Source: Arthrobacter sp. FW306-2-2C-D06B (GTDB taxonomy: Bacteria; Actinomycetota; Actinomycetes; Actinomycetales; Micrococcaceae). Taken from it: a stretch of DNA of 64,000 bases. The stretch's first letter is position 1. Each line of letters starts with the position of its first letter. A model generated the notes under the pieces. The model searched no databases and had not been told where the DNA came from. It saw only the letters and a list, made by a program, of their open reading frames with translations. The position numbers and the translations under genes are program-made. The DNA lies in contig NZ_CP084560.1 of assembly GCF_021789175.1 (NCBI RefSeq), positions 1,240,001-1,304,000 on the forward strand, in the 5' to 3' direction. Of the stretch, positions 61,728-64,000 are shown in pieces.

Positions 61728-61762
61728 AGGGTGCGTGACCGGCGCAGCTTTGAGAAAACCGA

Positions 61763-61768
61763 TAGCAT
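61763..61768 (+). promoter_or_regulatory. -10 box TAGCAT, leaderless start of prepilin peptidase
   Basis: TAGCAT, 6 nt, then GTG 61775. The divergent promoter at 61722-61727 is only 35 bp away. Confidence 0.5.
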
Positions 61769-61774
61769 CCGAGG

Positions 61775-62356
61775 GTGATCCGACGACTCGGCGAATTGTG
61801 GGGGACCAGTGTCCCGGCCTTCTGGCTGCTACTCGCGGCTTGCGTGTACTTTGCCGTCATGGCTGCCCGCCTCACGGTCATCGACGTCCGCCACCACCTG
61901 CTGCCCAACCGGATCGTGTTCCCGTCCTATGCCATCGCCGGTGTATTGCTGCTCGGCGCAGCGGTAGCTATCACCCTGTCCAGCGGAGCGGCAGGGAGCC
62001 CGGGCACCGGAGCGGCAGGGTCCGCGCCCGACGGCGGTGCCTCCTTCCTGGGCGTGCCCGCCTTGGGAATCGTGGCCGGGGGAGCAGTGCTTTGGGTGTT
62101 CTACTTCATCCTGCGCTTGGCGTACCCGCCAGGGATGGGCTTCGGCGACGTCAAATTGGCCGGTGTCCTCGGCCTATACCTTGGCTATCTGGGTTGGGCG
62201 CATGTTTTCGCAGGAACGTTTGCGGCGTTCCTCTTCGGCGGGCTGTGGAGCCTGGGAGTCCTGGCTGCCCGGCGGGGAACCCTGAAATCATCAATACCCT
62301 TCGGGCCATTCATGCTGGCCGGCGCCGCCGCGGCGATGTTTGCCCTGCCGGCGTGA
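61775..62356 (+). CDS. Prepilin peptidase, A24 family
   Basis: A 193-aa aspartic membrane protease that cleaves (and may methylate) type IV prepilin leader peptides. The two catalytic aspartates are in TVIDVRHHLLPNRIVF (Asp37) and GMGFGDVKLAGVLGLY (~127). It is the short form without the N-terminal zinc/methylase domain. A Gly/Ala/Ser-rich loop lies between the catalytic halves (~70-90). No pilin genes are adjacent in this window; targets, probably Tad or type IV pilins, would lie elsewhere. Confidence 0.9.
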   Translation: MIRRLGELWGTSVPAFWLLLAACVYFAVMAARLTVIDVRHHLLPNRIVFPSYAIAGVLLLGAAVAITLSSGAAGSPGTGAAGSAPDGGASFLGVPALGIVAGGAVLWVFYFILRLAYPPGMGFGDVKLAGVLGLYLGYLGWAHVFAGTFAAFLFGGLWSLGVLAARRGTLKSSIPFGPFMLAGAAAAMFALPA

Positions 62357-62519
62357 GGAGCCGTGAGCAAAGCGGAGCAGGAGGCGACCGTTTTAGCAGC
62401 CTTGCCCGCTGTCATTCGGGCATCGCCGGTGGGATACTCGCCCTACTAGCGGATCCGAGCCGGAAGCGGAGGCAGTGCTCTTGTTGGTAATAACTGTTTC
62501 ACCGGAAGCGGGCTAGGCC

Positions 62520-62993
62520 GTGGCGATCCCGGAATTCATCCGGGAAATCCGCGAGAAGATCGGAAACGACCCGCTGTGGCTACCCGGCGTTCGGGGCGTA
62601 GTCCTGGATGACGAGAACCGGGTCCTGCTGTGCCAACGGGCCGACAATGGCCGCTGGACGTTGATCACCGGAATGCTGGAACCGGGGGAGCACCCGGCGC
62701 CCGGTTTGCTCCGCGAGATCTTCGAGGAGACTGCCGTTGTGGCCGAAACGGAGCGCATCCTCGCGGTGGGCGTGATCGGCCCGGTCACGTATCCCAATGG
62801 AGACGTGTGCGACTTCCTGGATATTGCCTTCAAGTGCCGTTATGTCTCTGGAGAGGCCCGCGTCAACGACGACGAGTCAATCGCCGTCGGCTGGTTTGCC
62901 GTCGACGAGTTGCCCGAGATCAGCGCCGGCCACCGCGAAACCATCCGACTGGCGTTGGAGCCGGCCTCCGCCGTCGCGTATCAGCGCGATTGA
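62520..62993 (+). CDS. Nudix hydrolase
   Basis: A 157-aa NTP-pyrophosphohydrolase-fold protein. The Nudix box reads GMLEPGEHPAPGLLREIFEE then TAV: the catalytic REIFEE core is intact, but the usual Gly after EExG is Ala. The N-terminal ~20 residues (IPEFIREIREKIGNDPLWLP) resemble the family that precedes a Nudix domain in MutT-like or ADP-ribose hydrolases. The GTG start at 62520 lacks a clear ribosome site. It converges with the small gene 62981-63181, overlapping it by 13 bp. The 62357-62519 gap shows nothing recognisable. Confidence 0.88.
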   Translation: MAIPEFIREIREKIGNDPLWLPGVRGVVLDDENRVLLCQRADNGRWTLITGMLEPGEHPAPGLLREIFEETAVVAETERILAVGVIGPVTYPNGDVCDFLDIAFKCRYVSGEARVNDDESIAVGWFAVDELPEISAGHRETIRLALEPASAVAYQRD

Positions 62994-63181
62994 CGGGCGG
63001 CCAGGATCGCGCGGGCAGCGAAGAGGCACGCCGCGGCACCGCAAGCAATTGCGCCGACGAGGGTCCACCATTCGCCCTTGGCAGAGGCCATGGAGACGGC
63101 CAGAAGCCCGAAAAGGACCGCCCCTAATCCCCATCGAACGGCCGGGCTGATGTTCGCGGATTCTTCGGGCTCTGAACTCAT
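62981..63181 (-). CDS. Small two-helix membrane protein
   Basis: A 66-aa protein. Two hydrophobic helices (WGLGAVLFGLLAVSMASAKG and WWTLVGAIACGAAACLFAAR) are joined by a short loop; the N-terminus is polar and acidic (MSSEPEESANISPA). The start is supported by TAGGCT 7 nt before ATG. Its 3' end overlaps the converging Nudix gene. No family is recognised. Confidence 0.72.
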   Translation of the reverse strand: MSSEPEESANISPAVRWGLGAVLFGLLAVSMASAKGEWWTLVGAIACGAAACLFAARAILAARQSR

Positions 63182-63188
63182 GGGTTCC

Positions 63189-63194
63189 AGCCTA
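63189..63194 (-). promoter_or_regulatory. -10 box TAGGCT, leaderless start of 66-aa gene
   Basis: Read on the minus strand: TAGGCT, 7 nt, ATG at 63181. Confidence 0.55.
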
Positions 63195-63328
63195 AGCCAG
63201 AGCCCGTATGCGGGGCGCCACGGGGCGTTGCAACCCCCATAAGATTGCGGCGCCCCTTTGGCCGGGCCAACCGACGCGAAGTCCGACGTTCGGCCCGGTG
63301 GACATGCCCTGTTTTACATTTGGGCATT

Positions 63329-63349
63329 GGACATATTCCTCATATGTCC
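63329..63349. repeat. Short palindrome GGACATAT/ATATGTCC
   Basis: GGACATAT (63329-63336) pairs with 63342-63349 around 5 nt. It abuts the 52-bp duplication that follows; GGACATGCCC at 63300-63309 is also matched by its reverse complement at 63421-63430. Confidence 0.6.
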
Positions 63350-63447
63350 ACTGGTCCGAGCCAAGGCGGGGCATGTCGCGGGCACAGCGCCGAGCATGTC
63401 CACTCGTCCGAGCCAAGGCCGGGCATGTCCTGGCGTTAGCGCCGGGC
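63344..63447. repeat. 52-bp direct duplication after MFS gene
   Basis: Two 52-bp copies begin at 63344 and 63396, sharing ATGTCCACTSGTCCGAGCC and AAGGCSGGGCATGTC (S = G or C), then AGCGCCG. The second copy runs through the MFS stop codon (63436-63438). Confidence 0.8.
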
Positions 63448-64000
63448 GAGCTCACCGTCATTGTCGCCCACCGTGGCGGACGCCGGCTCAGCGGCTGGGT
63501 CGACGGACGCACCGACGGCCCCCTCGGCGGTTCCTCCGAGGCGTTCGGCTTCAAGGCGTTCCGCCTCTTCACCCCCGACTGCCTCGCCCCGGGCCACCAT
63601 TCCGGCCGTGTCGGAGAGCGGGATCTGCTTGAGGGTGATCGCGAGCAGGAGGGCGATGGCGATGAACGGGATCAGGTACCAGAACACGGGTGCCAGTGAA
63701 TCGGCGTAGGCGTTGACGATGGCGTCCTTGACCTGAACCGGCAGCTGGGCCAGCGTCTGAGGATCAAGCTTGCTGGTGGACTGTGCAGCCTGTGCAGCAG
63801 AAGCCCCGGCGCCTGTGAATGCCTTGGTGAGGGATTCGGCCAGCCGCGTGGTGAAGATCGAGCCGAAAACGGCCACGCCCAACGAAGCCCCGACCTCTCG
63901 GAAGTAGTTGTTGGTGCTCGTTGCCGTGCCGATCTGCTCGGCCGGAACCGCGTTCTGGACCACCAGGACGATGACCTGCATGATCAAGCCCAGGCCCGCG
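63436..64000 (-). CDS. MFS transporter, DHA2-type, C-terminal part (partial)
   Basis: The gene continues past the right edge; about 187 C-terminal residues are visible. The piece VVQNAVPAEQIGTATSTNNY followed by FREVGASLGVAVFGSIFTTR is typical of the second half of 14-TM drug:H+ antiporters (EmrB/QacA group). A large polar loop is followed by the final transmembrane helix (YLIPFIAIALLLAITL) and an acidic, Ala-rich cytoplasmic tail. The stop codon lies in a duplicated 52-bp segment. Likely a multidrug exporter; the substrate is unknown. Confidence 0.88.
   Translation of the reverse strand, partial: AGLGLIMQVIVLVVQNAVPAEQIGTATSTNNYFREVGASLGVAVFGSIFTTRLAESLTKAFTGAGASAAQAAQSTSKLDPQTLAQLPVQVKDAIVNAYADSLAPVFWYLIPFIAIALLLAITLKQIPLSDTAGMVARGEAVGGEEAERLEAERLGGTAEGAVGASVDPAAEPASATVGDNDGELARR

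Overview
The window is one contiguous piece of a high-GC actinobacterial chromosome. The best match is Arthrobacter/Pseudarthrobacter or a close relative in the Micrococcaceae. Support comes from the strong G/C bias at third codon positions, a mycothiol-conjugate amidase gene (mycothiol is an actinobacterial thiol), a DUF501 gene, a PIN-PhoH protein, a subtilase with a C-terminal anchor, and many promoters whose -10 box sits only 6-7 nt before the start codon (leaderless mRNAs). I see no prophage, insertion sequence, CRISPR array or rRNA. Most of the window is ordinary chromosomal core; the unusual material is mainly in the intergenic DNA.

Layout. 1-5.9 kb: a truncated gene end, a two-component system (kinase and LuxR-type regulator) with a 36-bp perfect palindrome in front, a SHOCT protein and a DrrAB-like ABC-2 exporter (one ATPase, two permeases). 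5.9-10.4 kb: exodeoxyribonuclease III, trpS, a 2H/2'-5' RNA ligase-like protein, a YihY/BrkB membrane protein and an alpha/beta hydrolase. 10.5-14.0 kb (minus): sdhCDAB, complex II. 14.2-18.9 kb: mannose-1-phosphate guanylyltransferase, an M20 amidohydrolase, and an OhrR-Ohr-reductase organic peroxide cassette. 19.2-29.4 kb: a BmpA/NupA-type nucleoside ABC importer followed by cdd and deoA, two DedA genes, then adenosine deaminase, so nucleoside uptake and breakdown are clustered.

29.4-35.5 kb: MazG, enolase, FtsB/DivIC-like, DUF501, Ppx/GppA and a subtilase, close to the gene order I recall for M. tuberculosis Rv1021-Rv1026. 35.6-44.6 kb: type II NADH dehydrogenase, an ACT-GNAT fusion, tRNA-Leu(TAA), a complete livKHMGF branched-chain amino-acid importer behind a CRP/GlxR-like site, and a Bax-inhibitor-1 family protein. 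44.6-51.9 kb: a thiolase, galT-galK with a divergent aldose epimerase, an AI-2E family permease and threonine dehydratase. 52-60 kb: greA, DUF4307, mca, a small membrane protein, a DUF255 thioredoxin-fold protein, hemolysin III, a cis-prenyltransferase and PhoH2. This again follows the order I recall for M. tuberculosis Rv1080c-Rv1086 and Rv1095. 60-64 kb: a GNAT enzyme, an unknown protein, a prepilin peptidase, a Nudix hydrolase, a 66-aa membrane protein and the 3' end of an MFS exporter.

The main unexplained signal is a family of short tandem arrays between genes. They have a period of exactly 32 bp and are built from a 13-bp core (GACGCTCGCTCAC or its reverse complement) plus a spacer that is identical within an array but different between arrays. 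There are four such blocks, in two oppositely oriented pairs near 16.7-16.9 kb and 60.0-60.95 kb. Other notable signals are a 66-bp palindrome present twice at convergent gene ends, an 88-bp nested palindrome at 2.4 kb, a 52-bp duplication that supplies the MFS stop codon, a 23-codon leader ORF before phoH2, and a TANNNT-N6/7-start promoter layout at about 17 genes that fixes several translation starts. No gap between genes exceeds 300 bp.
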